Notes: generated by a model from the sequence alone, not told the origin. A DNA stretch of 64,000 nt from Amoebophrya sp. A120 (GCA_905178155.1 CAJINV010000007.1:3299800-3363799); one strand, 5' to 3'; shown: positions 1 to 10,800, counted from the first letter of the stretch. Made by a program: numbers and translations.

Positions 1-2
1 TT

Positions 3-134
3 CCGCAAGAACCCCGGGCGAAGAAACATGAGCAGGAGCGGTCGAAGCAGGCGACAACACCAACGGTGGGGACTGTGCGAAGGTCGCAAGTGGGGCCGTT
101 TGGCGGGCTCTCGCTCAGGTCGCTGTTTGAATGA
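3..134 (+). CDS. 3' end of an unrecognised gene (partial)
   Basis: An open frame enters from the left edge and stops at TGA 132-134. It is rich in Lys, Arg, Gln and Thr and ends with GLSLRSLFE. The G+C-rich, codon-like composition stops at the TGA and gives way to A+T-rich sequence, which is what suggests a true C-terminus. The start lies outside the window and no domain is visible. A competing frame also runs to about the same point, so the frame choice is uncertain. Confidence 0.35.
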   Translation, partial: PQEPRAKKHEQERSKQATTPTVGTVRRSQVGPFGGLSLRSLFE

Positions 135-1118
135 TTGAAGTAGAGCGAAGGTCGTGCAGTACTTAAGTAGTTGCGTTCGCTTCTGCCTCTAGTTTCAGTC
201 GAAATACTAGCTTTATTCTTCGGCAAGCAGAAAACCAAAACATCTAACCGAGCATAGAAGCAAACGACTAACGTAGCACAGCTAGGATCGCTAGAAAGTT
301 AGCATGGGCATTTCTGTTCAGTGAATTGATACAATGTTTTGGATTTGGAATGATAGTAGATGGAAAGAACACGTTGGTAGCAGGAGAATATCGACGTACG
401 CGACGAGGATCTATGATGCGTTTTTGTAAAATTCGGTATCGGTAACGGTAATTTGATACAGTTGAGTTATGACCACTTTGAGTTAGAAAGGTAATGGCAA
501 TGGTTTGAGTTTGGAATGATAAATAGTAGCAGGAGGAGAAATTTGACGTACTTACACAGATTGTTGATGCGTTTTTGTAAAATTAATTTTAGTGCTCGGA
601 AGATATTCGTATTTCTTCCATGCTCAGTTTACAATTTCAATGTCCACATGATTTTTAGAGTTTCAATTGCAGTTTACGTCTATTGGTTTCCGAAGCGTGA
701 TATGGGCAGAATGCAAGCAGAAAACTGTATATTATATCAAGATGAAGTAGAAGTTTGTTAGATTGGATCGTCTCTTTACGAGGCCTAGATCATTATGCAC
801 ACTATGCACTCCGTTACCGTTTCCAACAGAAGGACCGGATATGACGGACTGTGTTTTTCGTCTCGTCCGTCCGCTTCGACAGACGACGACGAGAAAGGAG
901 AAACATTCAGCTCGATCGTCAAGAATTCGTTTAGGTCGATTCGTCTTTTCGCAGGCCTCGACGTTTGCGGAGTCGTTGAGAGGTTGTTCGCCGGCTTCGG
1001 ATGAACCTTGTACGACGAAATGCGAGAGCACTCGAACAATTTTCACTGATCCGTGATGTGGTCGTACTAGCTACCCGCACAGGAAGTAGAAAATCAAAAA
1101 GTAAAGGAAGCAAAGAAG
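135..1118. other. Intergenic region
   Basis: About 1 kb without a convincing gene. Short frames exist on both strands between 516 and 1113, but they overlap each other and have no recognisable motif. The left half contains a diverged direct duplication with a period of about 150 bp (listed separately). The last part is the presumed promoter and 5' UTR of the gene at 1119. Confidence 0.5.
342..584. repeat. Imperfect direct duplication, period about 150 bp
   Basis: Two copies share several blocks in the same order. GTAGCAGGAG is at 377-386 and 526-535. A 20-bp identical block, beginning TGATGCGTTTTT, is at 414-433 and 565-584. TTTGGAATGATA and GACGTAC blocks are also repeated. Spacing is 149-151 bp throughout, so this is a diverged tandem duplication rather than chance similarity. 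Confidence 0.75.
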
Positions 1119-1778
1119 ATGCCTCACCCGGCGGGTTTGCCCTGTCTTCTTTGCGGCAAGAGCGCCTCCGCTTGTTGCTGCAAGGTGGCGCACGGGGCGT
1201 GCACCTGCTGTGGGCACGTGTGCAAAGACCTCCTGACTTGTTGCCTCATGTGTTGTACGCCGACCTGCCCATCGGGCGGTGGGAGTGGCAATGGAGGGCA
1301 CCGGTCCTCGTCCGGCGCAGCACCCGGCGCTGGAACAACGACATCAATTGCTGGGAATGGTGCAGCACCCCCCAGGTCCGCGCAACAGGAACCTGGAGCG
1401 GCTTCGCGTTTCCCCGGAAACAAGGCTGCCACTCCGCTTACTCCGGGAGGTGTGATTTTCTATCCTCCGAAAACGCAACTGCAAAAAACTGCGCACGAGA
1501 TTATGGTGGACGAGCAGCTGCGGGAGAAGCACATCGAGGACACAGTGGAGCGCGGGCTGCAGATGTTTCGTCAGTACCACGAGTCTGAAACGGAATTCCG
1601 CGTCACCCCGGGCGAAAACCGCTACTACACCGGCTACTTCCCGCAGGCCGACCTCCAGGCACACGTGCAGCAGCACTGTGCGGGAAGTAGTCCCGAGGAT
1701 GAAGGGCAAGAGGACGAGTGCGTGAAACAAGTGCCGTCACCGACGCGGGAGCGGAATAAAAGTCCGAAGAAGGATTGA
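1119..1778 (+). CDS. Cys-rich N-terminus protein, function unknown
   Basis: A 219-residue protein in one exon. The first 50 residues hold 14 cysteines (C9, C12, C19-21, C28, C30, C31, C35, C41, C42, C45, C46, C50), in pairs and triplets such as CCC and TCCGHVC. This could bind metal or be a palmitoylated membrane-attachment region; no standard zinc-finger spacing fits. A Gly/Ser/Ala-rich linker (about 52-100) follows, then a charged region with GYFPQADLQAHVQQH. The C-terminus carries VPSPTRERNKSPKKD. The VPSPTR tail recurs in the next gene downstream. The start was chosen because the Cys cluster begins immediately after it and no upstream ATG in frame is closer. No family was recognised. Confidence 0.65.
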   Translation: MPHPAGLPCLLCGKSASACCCKVAHGACTCCGHVCKDLLTCCLMCCTPTCPSGGGSGNGGHRSSSGAAPGAGTTTSIAGNGAAPPRSAQQEPGAASRFPGNKAATPLTPGGVIFYPPKTQLQKTAHEIMVDEQLREKHIEDTVERGLQMFRQYHESETEFRVTPGENRYYTGYFPQADLQAHVQQHCAGSSPEDEGQEDECVKQVPSPTRERNKSPKKD

Positions 1779-2602
1779 GGTTGAGCGGGGAAGAACAAAA
1801 GATGCGGGGACGAGTGAGGTGCTTTAATGAAGTTGGAATTATTGCGGGTAAAAAGTCGCTGACTTTCTAAGTAGAGGAATGTTATGTATGATCACCAGCA
1901 AAAGCAATTAGTTGAACGCTATCGGTTTTTGTAAATTACTAACACAAACAAGTCAAAGTAAGATGTAGCTCCAAGATTACGACTTTATTTCTGAATTTCA
2001 AGGACATGCTCCTGATTGATGTCCACTTCCTTTTACTATTACTGTATAATTTTCGATTTCGAAGACGCGTACCTAGTATCCCGTTGGTATGAAGGAATTG
2101 CAAAACACCTGCCTGTTTACAAAAATCAAGTCGCTAGTAGACGGCTAAAGCTGAATTCAGTAAATTGAATCTGAATGTACATGAAAATCCAAAAGATTGA
2201 CTTGCCACCTTTCTTCACACGGCTACGAATGTCATGCGTTGTCGACTTGGAGTTGTGTTGCGGCTTTGCATTTCTTGCTTCGTGGCCTCGTTGTCGTTGT
2301 GACGGTGCCTGGTCGTGCCTTCTTTCGATCGCAATTGGTTCGTCTTGAAACAAACTCTCTTATCGCTCCGAGTGAATCGCAATTCTGTCGTCGTCGTCAT
2401 GTTTGCGTTCGTCATCCTCATCGTCTATTCCATTTCCAGAAGATAATTGTTTCCCTCGCGTTCTTTCGATGCAGTAGGTACGGGATCACGGAACAATAAA
2501 TTCGCCTACTACAACATAGACCAGGACATACTCATTGTACAACGAACGGGTAGTCGCAGGCGCGCAGCTAGGTGAAATAAGTAGAAAGATTATCAGGAGG
2601 AA
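1779..2602. other. Intergenic region
   Basis: About 0.8 kb between the Cys-rich protein and the ubiquitin-conjugating enzyme. It is A+T-richer than the flanking genes. Only short overlapping frames on both strands are present and nothing structured was seen. It presumably contains the 3' UTR of one gene and the promoter and 5' UTR of the next. Confidence 0.5.
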
Positions 2603-3721
2603 ATGGCCACCGTCGTCTCCCGGCCCACCCCGTCCTTCGGGCGCGGCGCGCTCGGGCAGAAACGGCTGCTGAAGGAGTACAAGCAGATGCAGGAGATGGC
2701 GAAGAACAAGGAGGATATGAACGGAATCTACGCCGAGCCCAGCCCGGACAACTTGTTCGTCTGGTACTTTTTGTTCGAGCCGGAAGAAGAGCCCTATTCC
2801 CGCGGCCAGTACCTCGGGAAGGTCGTGCTCCCGGAGGAGTACCCGTTCAAGCCCCCCGAACTGTACATGCTAACGCCGAACGGGCGGTTCGAGGTGAACA
2901 CGAAGATCTGCACCACCATGAGTTCCTACCATCCGGAAACCTGGAAGTCGATTTGGACGATCCGGACGGTTTTGCTAGGGTTGCTGTCCTACTTCCACGA
3001 AACCGGCTCCCTCGGAATCGGCTGCACGCTGACTCCGGAATTTCGGAAGAAGCAACTGGCCGAGCAGAGTTGGGGCTGGAACAAAAAGCACGTGGTGGCG
3101 GGGATGCTCTTTGCAGACCGGCTCTTCGACGAAAACCCGAAGGTGGAAAAAGCGGAGATCATGTTGAACCCGGTTTTTACTTCGTTTTTCCGGGCCGCGG
3201 GGGACTTTGTCATGGCGCCGTTCAAGGGGGCTGCGCTGGGCTGTGAGCAGTGTCAGAAAAACCCAGACACGAACAAGGAGGAAGAAGAAATCGAGATTTC
3301 GCCTGTGAAACCGAAAAGAGATGTTGATGACCCGGTAGTGAAATTCGAATCTGGCGGCGGGAAAAAGACGGAACAAGAGGAACATCAAGGGGGTGGAGAA
3401 ACGGGATCAACAGCGGGTCAAATGGGTGGCGGTCTGGGGCTTGTCGGAAAGCAGGACGGTGATGGCGAGGTCGAGGAACAGCTGCAGGCAGGGGAGTTGT
3501 TTAGACAGGTTCTCCCGGCGAAAAAATTGTTTGAGACGTCCTCGACTCACGACGAGCACGGCAACGAGCAGGTCAGCAGCAATGGCGGCGGTCGTGGTGC
3601 TTCTGCTTCCTCCGGTAAAGAGGTACCGCAGGAAAAGGGAGGAGAAGACGAGGGTGGTGATCTTCGTCGTGTTACGCACGTGCCGTCTCCGACCCGGAAC
3701 CGCTCCTGGTGGGCGTTGTAG
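2603..3721 (+). CDS. Ubiquitin-conjugating enzyme E2, UBC6/UBE2J type
   Basis: A 372-residue protein in one exon. Residues about 18-165 form a UBC fold of the J (UBC6) class. Visible landmarks are RLLKEYKQMQ, the P-rich loop EEYPFKPPELYMLTPNGRF, the active-site segment NTKICTTMSSYHPETW with catalytic Cys103, and a helix ending SLGIGCTLTPEF then KKQLAEQSWGWN. As in UBC6/UBE2J proteins, the usual HPN tripeptide is absent and TPNGRF stands in its place. The family transfers ubiquitin at the ER membrane in ER-associated degradation and is normally anchored by a C-terminal membrane helix. Here residues 200-372 are acidic, Gly/Glu-rich and disordered and end in RSWWAL, with no clear hydrophobic anchor. 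The tail carries VPSPTRNR, shared with the preceding gene. The E2 assignment is strong; ER location is inferred from family only. Confidence 0.93.
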   Translation: MATVVSRPTPSFGRGALGQKRLLKEYKQMQEMAKNKEDMNGIYAEPSPDNLFVWYFLFEPEEEPYSRGQYLGKVVLPEEYPFKPPELYMLTPNGRFEVNTKICTTMSSYHPETWKSIWTIRTVLLGLLSYFHETGSLGIGCTLTPEFRKKQLAEQSWGWNKKHVVAGMLFADRLFDENPKVEKAEIMLNPVFTSFFRAAGDFVMAPFKGAALGCEQCQKNPDTNKEEEEIEISPVKPKRDVDDPVVKFESGGGKKTEQEEHQGGGETGSTAGQMGGGLGLVGKQDGDGEVEEQLQAGELFRQVLPAKKLFETSSTHDEHGNEQVSSNGGGRGASASSGKEVPQEKGGEDEGGDLRRVTHVPSPTRNRSWWAL

Positions 3722-4736
3722 TGCCTGAAATGTCATGAAGACTTTGCGGGAAGGAGTTTGGAGGGATCATTTGGATGTGAGGTACTGGTGTTGAAGATGT
3801 CAGCTTACTACTACGTGTATTTTTGAAGAAAATATAGTAACAATCTCAGAGTGCAATAAAAACTTTGTTTGTAAACGTAAGAGCAATTATTTATGCACAA
3901 GTGCCGTTCGTACTAGAACTAGTGTAGTTGTAGAATTCAGTTTGCAGAACCAGAAGCAGATATAGGTAGTCCTGATTTGAAATTTCTGGATGAAGACGAG
4001 TTTGTAGGCGTTCTAAAGTAAGATAAACCTAAGAAGACCTGTTGTTGCTCTGACCATTGTGCAAAGTGAAAGACTGGAAACAGGACCCAGGAATGTGTAC
4101 GCCACTACCCCTGTGACCTGTTAGGAGTCGAGGCGACGGCACCAGCCCGGGATTCTCTGCCGGGCGATCTTCATCTTAGATCTTGTCAGTGTCGTGCACT
4201 TTAAAAATGAATGATTGTCTTCGCCAAAAGTTTTGCGTTCGTTCACCCGTTTAGCAGAACTCGTTCACCTTTCGTAAAATGGTAAGACTTTCGCTTCAAT
4301 CTCGTTTTCGTATTCGTCCAACGAAAGCCGTGCGCTTTTCAGCGAAAGATCGGTCGTAGAAGTTTATCTTGTGCAGGAGAAGTGTCAAATATTGTTGTTA
4401 TCGTTGTATGATGGGTCTCCTTCCCTCTCCGTGCGTCTTCTGACCTGTGCAGTCCGCTGGATTTCAAAAATGAGACCACTCATAATTGTAGCGACCATAA
4501 GATATGAGTATTACACGTGTGGAGTTCCACCTCCAATCGGATAAGTATGTTTCACGTACAGCCTGCAGTCACTTTTTACGTTTGACACAGTCCTCGGAAT
4601 CCAGCTCCCGTTTTTGATTTTCTCGCTATCGATTCACTACCAGCCCCACTTTCGTAGTACTTTTTGCACTTTATTTCCTCTTATTTCCCGACTCATCGAA
4701 CATCATTTCAGAAGAACTCCCGGTCTCACAACAAGG
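3722..4736. other. Intergenic region with a repeated structured element
   Basis: About 1 kb. It contains the first copy of the two-copy element (4069-4145, listed separately). The remainder is A+T-rich and has no supported gene. The codon-like sequence from about 4614 to 4736 lacks an ATG in the frame of the following gene and is treated as 5' UTR. Confidence 0.5.
4045..4166. repeat. Two-copy conserved element, copy 1 (possible ncRNA or regulatory element)
   Basis: This copy shares the following with 7141-7292. TTGCTCTG is at 4045-4052. AAAGACTGGAAAC is at 4069-4081. TGACCTGT is at 4114-4121. Six bases later comes TCGAGGC (4128-4134), then one base, ACGG, one base and ACCAG (ending 4145). 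The spacing between the last four blocks is the same in both copies to within one base. A hairpin follows: GCCCGG pairs with CCGGGC around the loop GATTCTCTG. The pattern of conserved blocks with fixed spacing plus a terminal hairpin suggests a structured RNA, a SINE-like repeat or a promoter element. No known RNA family was recognised, and the strand is not established. Confidence 0.5.
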
Positions 4737-6342
4737 ATGGAAGGACGAACCTTGGGCAATCCAAGTTTTCGCTTTCCGGGGCGGCCGAGGTACATTTCCA
4801 AGGGCGATTCCCGCGCCGACATGACAACTCGGAACAGCTTCTCTGCTCCACCGCCGTTGCTGCTGAAGGGCTCGACTCTTTGCCAGCTCTGCTGCTGGTT
4901 CTGCAGCTCGAGCAAGAATCCGGGCTTTTCCTTTGCGGCGCACGTCGTGCAGCAAGGGACGGACCAGCACGGAGGTGGTTTTCCAGCAGAGCCCGTTCCC
5001 ATCCAAGAATCCTACTTCGTGCCACTCGGAAAGGAGCGCGAGGCTTCTATGGGTGCGACGACCGAGGAGGGCGATGAAGCCAGCGCAGGCTGCGGTGACG
5101 CTTGCGGGACGGAGCAGGATCTAAAGGAGGAGACAGGGCCTGAAGGAGGCGAATTTTCTGGGGCCCCCCTCTTGGGTGGAGGTGGAGAGAGTGGAGCAGG
5201 AACGCTGTCGATACCGGAGTCGATCGATGTTTATCGAGGGACCGGCGATTATTACTTTAACACTGAAGATGTAGATCTTCCTTACGGAGAATGTAAGCTA
5301 CATCCCGGGCGCAAGGCGAACGTCTGTGTTCCACCGAGGGGATACGTTCCACTGTACACCAGTGAAAGAAGTGGATTACATCCATCGCTGCAAGGGCGAC
5401 CTACTTCAGATAGGTTCGTTGACAGAAAAGCACGTGGCAACGCTCAAGTTCAGGAAGGCACCCAGTGAAGATTCAGACGGATCTAGTCAGCACGGATGGG
5501 ACGAAGACAACCAGGTCATACTTCTCGCGAAGCCCGGCGGCTATGAAACAGAGAGAGCCGACTTCTCGTATTGGAAAACAGACCTGGGTTGGAGCGCAGG
5601 CGACACGACAAATGCCTTCTTCCAAATGGCCTGCAATCAGATAAATACCAAGACTGGCAAACTCACTGACCCCGACAAGGACTACTCTGTGTCGGAGTGG
5701 CGCCCGCCTGACAACATGTTATCTCAAAAATTGGGATTTGGCCCCGACGGACTCGAAGAATTTTGGAAAGGCAATGCCGGGGACCTCTTGCGCCTCGTTT
5801 GGGAGTCGACTGAGGCCCAAGAGGCAGGAGCAGTTCGGATCAGTTCCTACAACTGCGGCAACCGGACTCCGCAACCCGTGGCCGATGAGAACGGCTCCAC
5901 CGCCGTTTCTTACTGCAAGGAGGGCCAGCTGCAACGCCAGGACAGGTGCGACTGCCCAGGCGCCGCGGCTCGCTGCAGCAAGGACGCCCCGGACGGGCAA
6001 CTATTTTGTTTCAAACGGGACGACAACTGGGCAGGCTGCCTTAACTACTGGGACTGCTTGGAGTTCGATTATACCTCGTACACGTACACCGGGCGCAAAA
6101 TTACGTATCCCTTGAACGACGGAGTCTACTGGGATTGCAGTAAGCTGTCTGGGGCCAGCTCCTCCTTCCTGCAGCGCGACGATGCCGGGCTACCTGCCCC
6201 CGGACCGACGCCGGACCAAAACGACGGTCGTGAGCAAAAAACCGACGCTCGCGATGAAAATGATGGCGCCAGCACCAGTACATCTACGCAGCAGGAGGAG
6301 CTGGTGGACACGAAGAATCACAAAGCTGTGCTGCTTGTGTGA
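4737..6342 (+). CDS. Unrecognised Cys-containing protein, two exons
   Basis: Predicted exons are 4737-5292 and 5363-6342, giving 511 residues. The 70-nt intron begins GTAAGC, ends CACCAG and restores the frame (PYGE then LKEVDYIHRC). The N-terminal half is low complexity, with a short Cys cluster (LCQLCCWFC). The C-terminal half looks globular, with many aromatic residues and segments such as RADFSYWKTDLGW and EEFWKGNAGDLLRLVW. It then has paired cysteines around RQDRCDCPGAAARCSK, GQLFCFKRDDNWAGC and NYWDCLEF. That cysteine spacing would suit an extracellular disulfide-bonded domain, but no signal peptide is clear at this start. The last 60 residues are acidic and disordered. A 10-bp hairpin follows the stop codon by 20 nt. 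No family was recognised. Confidence 0.65.
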
Positions 6343-6361
6343 AGAGCTGAATACCTTCACA

Positions 6362-6387
6362 CCACAGGGAGTTGTCGCTCCCTGTGG
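6362..6387 (+). promoter_or_regulatory. 3'-UTR hairpin 20 nt after the stop codon
   Basis: CCACAGGGAG (6362-6371) and CTCCCTGTGG (6378-6387) are perfect inverse complements separated by the 6-nt loop TTGTCG. The stem starts 20 nt after the TGA of the gene ending at 6342. A stem of this size in the 3' UTR may act in RNA processing, stability or localisation. It does not match the replication-dependent histone stem-loop, which has a 6-bp stem and a 4-nt loop. Confidence 0.6.
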
Positions 6388-7140
6388 GGTAGACTTTCAT
6401 GTGCTTCTAGGCCGATCCCGAGCCTTTGTGCAAAACAGTTTTTATGAGCCTTCAAGACCAAGAGCGAGACCCGAACTGTTTATAGTTTTGAAAGCAGATT
6501 TATCCTTGAGCAAAAAAATGCCTGCGCATTATTAAATCGCAAAAGAAAACCGCATGACAGTACGCATCTGCAGCACGTCTTCGAATAATTATTCGATGTC
6601 AAAACCACTACAAATCCTTCCTTATTAAAGTATGAATGAGAATGTCAATGTTTCGATTTCAAAGCATTCATCCGATCCACGAACAAGACCAATATACAGT
6701 ACGAAATCCGATCGAATCTATTAAAAGCACTGTAAATCCAATACACAAAAATCTCGAGTACAACTACAAGTACGAATAAAACCACAATCCGCATGTTATT
6801 TCGTCGAGTGGAAGTTTCACATTTTCTTTTTCGTTACGCGCCGCCCACCCGACACCGACAGACTGCGACTGCGCTACAGAAAAGAAGCAAGAGCAATATC
6901 TTCAATCCCCCTCGAAAATCAATCCGACCCCCCGCCTAGTATGCTTGACTTTGACAACTACTTGAAAAACAAAAAGCCAAAGCACTACCCGACTGCGCGA
7001 AAAAAGTGGCAGCCCCACACCGAGAAAAACGCGAGACAACACTGGGAAAGTTAAGGACGCGAAACCGCAGCCACAGAAGAAAAGGACGAAGATTGTGTTC
7101 TACCTTTTACACTGAGCTACTAGCGCGATCAGCCTGCATG

Positions 7141-7292
7141 TTGCTCTGTTGACCAGTACGATTGCGCTTGGTACAAGTTGAGACAACAGGAAAGACTGGA
7201 AACGGGGCAGAAGAATTATATGTACGTGACAACATCTGACCTGTCATGACTCGAGGCCACGGTACCAGGACCAGCTCGGGATCCTTGGTCGG
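7141..7292. repeat. Two-copy conserved element, copy 2 (possible ncRNA or regulatory element)
   Basis: Blocks match the copy at 4045-4166. TTGCTCTG is at 7141-7148, AAAGACTGGAAAC at 7191-7203, TGACCTGT at 7237-7244 and TCGAGGC at 7251-7257. ACGG then ACCAG end at 7268. The four right-hand blocks keep the spacing of copy 1 to within one base. A hairpin follows here too (GACCA pairing with TGGTC), made of different bases at the same place, which would be consistent with conserved structure. This copy begins about 0.7 kb before the next start codon, a position similar to copy 1. Confidence 0.5.
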
Positions 7293-7893
7293 ACATATGA
7301 TTGCGTCCTTCCTTGTATTCTGCGGTTTCTCTTACTCTTTCTCCGTCCACGTGATAGCCAGCGTCTTTTTGGTGCACTATTCTCTGCAATCGTTGCCATT
7401 CAAATCGTATTGTCGTGCCACTCAGCCTCAGGAGCGTATGTTTGTAGAAAAGATCAAAATTCCATCGTTCCATTGTCGTTCAGGAGGACTTTGCATCCGG
7501 AAGCTTCCTTCGTGCATCTTTTGTCACGCTTCGTTCTTTCTTCGTGCATCGTTTGTCACGCTACGTTCTCTTACTCACAGTGCTCGCTGCGTATTGTGCG
7601 ATCGCCAGTGAGTTTTAGTTCTCAAGAACACGGTAAAAGTAAGTATGTGATTCCCCAAATCCATCACAGCCAGGAGCTTGGAAACACGGAAAAACTTCCC
7701 TGCAATGCTACATTATCACCATGTTTTATGTTTATGAATGTATTAAGCTTAACGAGTCGTGCAGCGGCATGCATATGCATGAGTACCGTACTAGTACTCT
7801 TTCGTACCCACGTTTTAGTTGTTCACCAGCACAAGCACCGATAAAATCTGAAGCTGTGGTCCCCTAATCAAGTCTGAAGATTTTTGTGACAGG

Positions 7894-10800
7894 ATGTTAG
7901 CCTCCTCCCGGCGAAAGGGCCGAGCGGACAGGGCCAATGACCGCAGGCAGGCTCAGCGAACACGGGCCACCACGGACAGGAATTCTTTTCAAAATAACGC
8001 AGCATGGCAAACGCAAACGCAATCGACTCCAGATCTTCAAGAACAGCAGCCGTATTTGTCAAATCTAGCGTTGAGCTTGCTGTACCCAAATTTGCTACTT
8101 CCGGCGCAAGGTCAGCCGGAAGTTGTGTCAGCAGTACAAGAGGAACAAGGTCGGCGCAGCGGGCCGAGCAGGAACCACCACCCAGCAACGGATCTTCCAC
8201 AGACGAGCCTAACTAAAGCCCCTGTCATGATGCAGAAGCTACCTGAGCAGGGGGAAAGTCAAAGTGGAAGCAGTTCGGACCAAAACGATGGTAACGCGAC
8301 TTCCAGTACGGCCTATGACACAGCGCAGGAGGACGTTGACGCGGATCCAGGAGGTTATATTGTTAGAGGGCCGACCAGCACGACAAGAAACAGAAGCAAC
8401 AAAATCAAAAGCGAGAAGATGAATAAGTATAAGATGAGTGCCAACGACGAGACCTCCTCAGATAGAAGAGCTGCGTCAGTTCTGTCGCCGGTGCGAAGCA
8501 GGGACCAAGGACGCGGAAGAACTTCTTCCAACGGGGTTCAAGTAGACCGCATGAGTTCTACTTTCTCGACCTCTTCGATCCTCCTGGAGCAGGCTTTTGT
8601 TTACAATTCCGACGATGTCGTCCGTGCTTTCATGGAATTGCCAGCAACGGAGCGGGACCAGCTTCTACAGCATCCGGAGCACGGGTTGAGAATCAGGCAG
8701 CACATGGACGTCGCAGGAACACCAGCGGGAAAAAACAAGAAGCGCGGTGGATTTTTACCATCGGAGGAAGATAAGATCCTTATCAGCAACGACGAGGATT
8801 ACGCTGGGTATGGGAGCCTCGGCTTGCGAGTTTTCAGCCCGCGCGGCAGGAGCGATTCGCCCATGGCGAAAACAGGGAACAGGGCAACGGAGGAGATGCT
8901 CGTGCAAGCCACTGCGGGAATGTTGCGAGAACAAGGAACAAAATCGGACGGTGCTGGCAGAACAAAATCTAGATCACCAGTCCCGCGAGTTGCACACAGG
9001 AAAGAAGTTGGCGCAAGATCTTCCAATCAAGGGAACGCTTCGCCTGCGCCTGGGGTCGTGGGTACATCACAACGCGACCAGAAGGATCAGCCTGCAGCTC
9101 TTCCGGAAAACGAAAAAGCGCACACTGGAGATCGAGAACAACAAGGGCCGTCGCAAAACGTCCCCGGGACGGCGCACCGAACCAGCGGGAACTTAACCAT
9201 TGAGAGGAAAACTTCGCTGCAGAGCCAGCAAGGAGCAACATCGCAAGAGCAGCTACCCTATGGTTTTTTACCCGCTCCGGCAGCTGCAAAAGCAAATTCC
9301 ATATCCAGTCGTTCCGAGGGAAGGGGAGCAGCAGCAGGTGCCTCGCATCTTCAAAAGGAACGACGGAACAACCTTGGCAATGCTGATGGACAAAACAATG
9401 CCAATGATAGTCTTGTTGCGCAGACGTCCCCGTCCAAGAACGAGAAACCTTCAACACCAGCTACTTTCGCGGGGAATGAAAATCCAGTATCCCCCGATGA
9501 GGCCGACTCGAAAAGTGTCAAGGAGGGTAGAAGTGCTGGCACAATGACCACTGAAAGCATCGTCCCTCTTCCCGGCGACACTAGCGACAAAAGTGTGTAC
9601 GTTGTCATGAAAGAGGACGACCTGGTTCGGGCTTTGACCAGAGTCTCATCTCCTTCATCCACACCCGCAGCAGTTAACGATGGCATTTTTACGTCGTCCA
9701 CTATCATGATTCCTGGTAAGAATCGTTATAACGCACTTATTAGCAGAACGACAAGAAAAGCTTCGACTCCTGCAACAAAAGGTCGCGCGCAGACCACCAC
9801 GAATCTCGGAGGTAGTAGGAAAATGCACAGTGGGCCTGGAGCGCAGCCAGGAAGACAAGAACTTTTACGGAATGCGAAAGCGAGTCTTGACGAAGACGAG
9901 GAAGAGAAAAACGCCATTCCCTCCTACCAGGAGGTCGAACAGCAATACTTGCAGCGAAAAATGCAGCCTGCGCCAGTGGTGGAACCGGAATTTGACACGA
10001 GGGTAGGTGGAGGTTCGGTACTGAATCTTCAAACCAAACCTCCCGCTCAGCCGTTGTTTCAAGCTCCCCACGTGCCGCACGCGCACGTCCGATCTGCAGC
10101 GACGTCGCCAACTCCGTCGCCGCGGGCCATGATGCCATCGGTGATGCAAAAGTTCGACCCGAGCCAGCGCCAAGGTAAGACTGGTGCGATAGAGCGGACC
10201 CTGAAGGCCAGTACTGCAACCAAAAGTCGAGCGGGAGATGTTGCAAAGAAGGGATCGACTGCAGAAGAGTTGTCGAAAGAAGCACAACGTCCCGGGTCTG
10301 TGAGCGAGTCTGCTCCTACGAGAGGTGAAGTTTTGACCAGCACTGGCAGCACTGCCACGAAAACGGAAAAACCTGCACTAGCGTCGTTGATGACTCGCAC
10401 GACGATCGCGCCGCGACCGCAGACACAGTTCGTCCAGGCTGCTCCGACGATGACCTCTGAAATGAATGTTGGCAGCAAGGCCACCTCGTCTCTGGTGAAG
10501 TCACAGGAAACTGCTGTAGTGACCCCCAGTAGAATTTCGCAACAAGCACGATCAGCATCGACAAGAAGTGCTCCTCCAACAAAGCGAGACAGAACAAGTA
10601 AGGAATGGCGAGATGAAAGAAGTGCTTCAAGAGCCCTGCAAGGTCATGAAGCACCAGATGTTCCTCTTCTACCGGAGAACTACCCACAGCATCTAGGTTT
10701 CGGCCTTCGGTTCACCAGGAAACAGGACCTAAACACTGGAGGTACTACCTCCAGCACGATAATTGGCCGTGCCGCTGGCGAGGAGCAGTCCACAGCAGTA

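Larger units (their letters stand above)
6343..7893. other. Intergenic region
   Basis: About 1.5 kb between the Cys-containing protein and the giant gene. It holds the 3'-UTR hairpin (6362-6387) and copy 2 of the conserved element (7141-7292). Frames at 7246-7844 overlap one another, are short and lack any motif. The rest is A+T-rich. Confidence 0.5.

Noticed and set aside
4045-4166. Identification of the repeated element as SRP RNA or RNase P
   Set aside because: GGAAAC and purine-rich blocks gave a faint resemblance, but the required conserved loops and helices could not be placed.
7246-7844. Two overlapping plus-strand frames before the giant gene
   Set aside because: They overlap each other and the repeated element, are A+T-biased, and have no motif or good start context.
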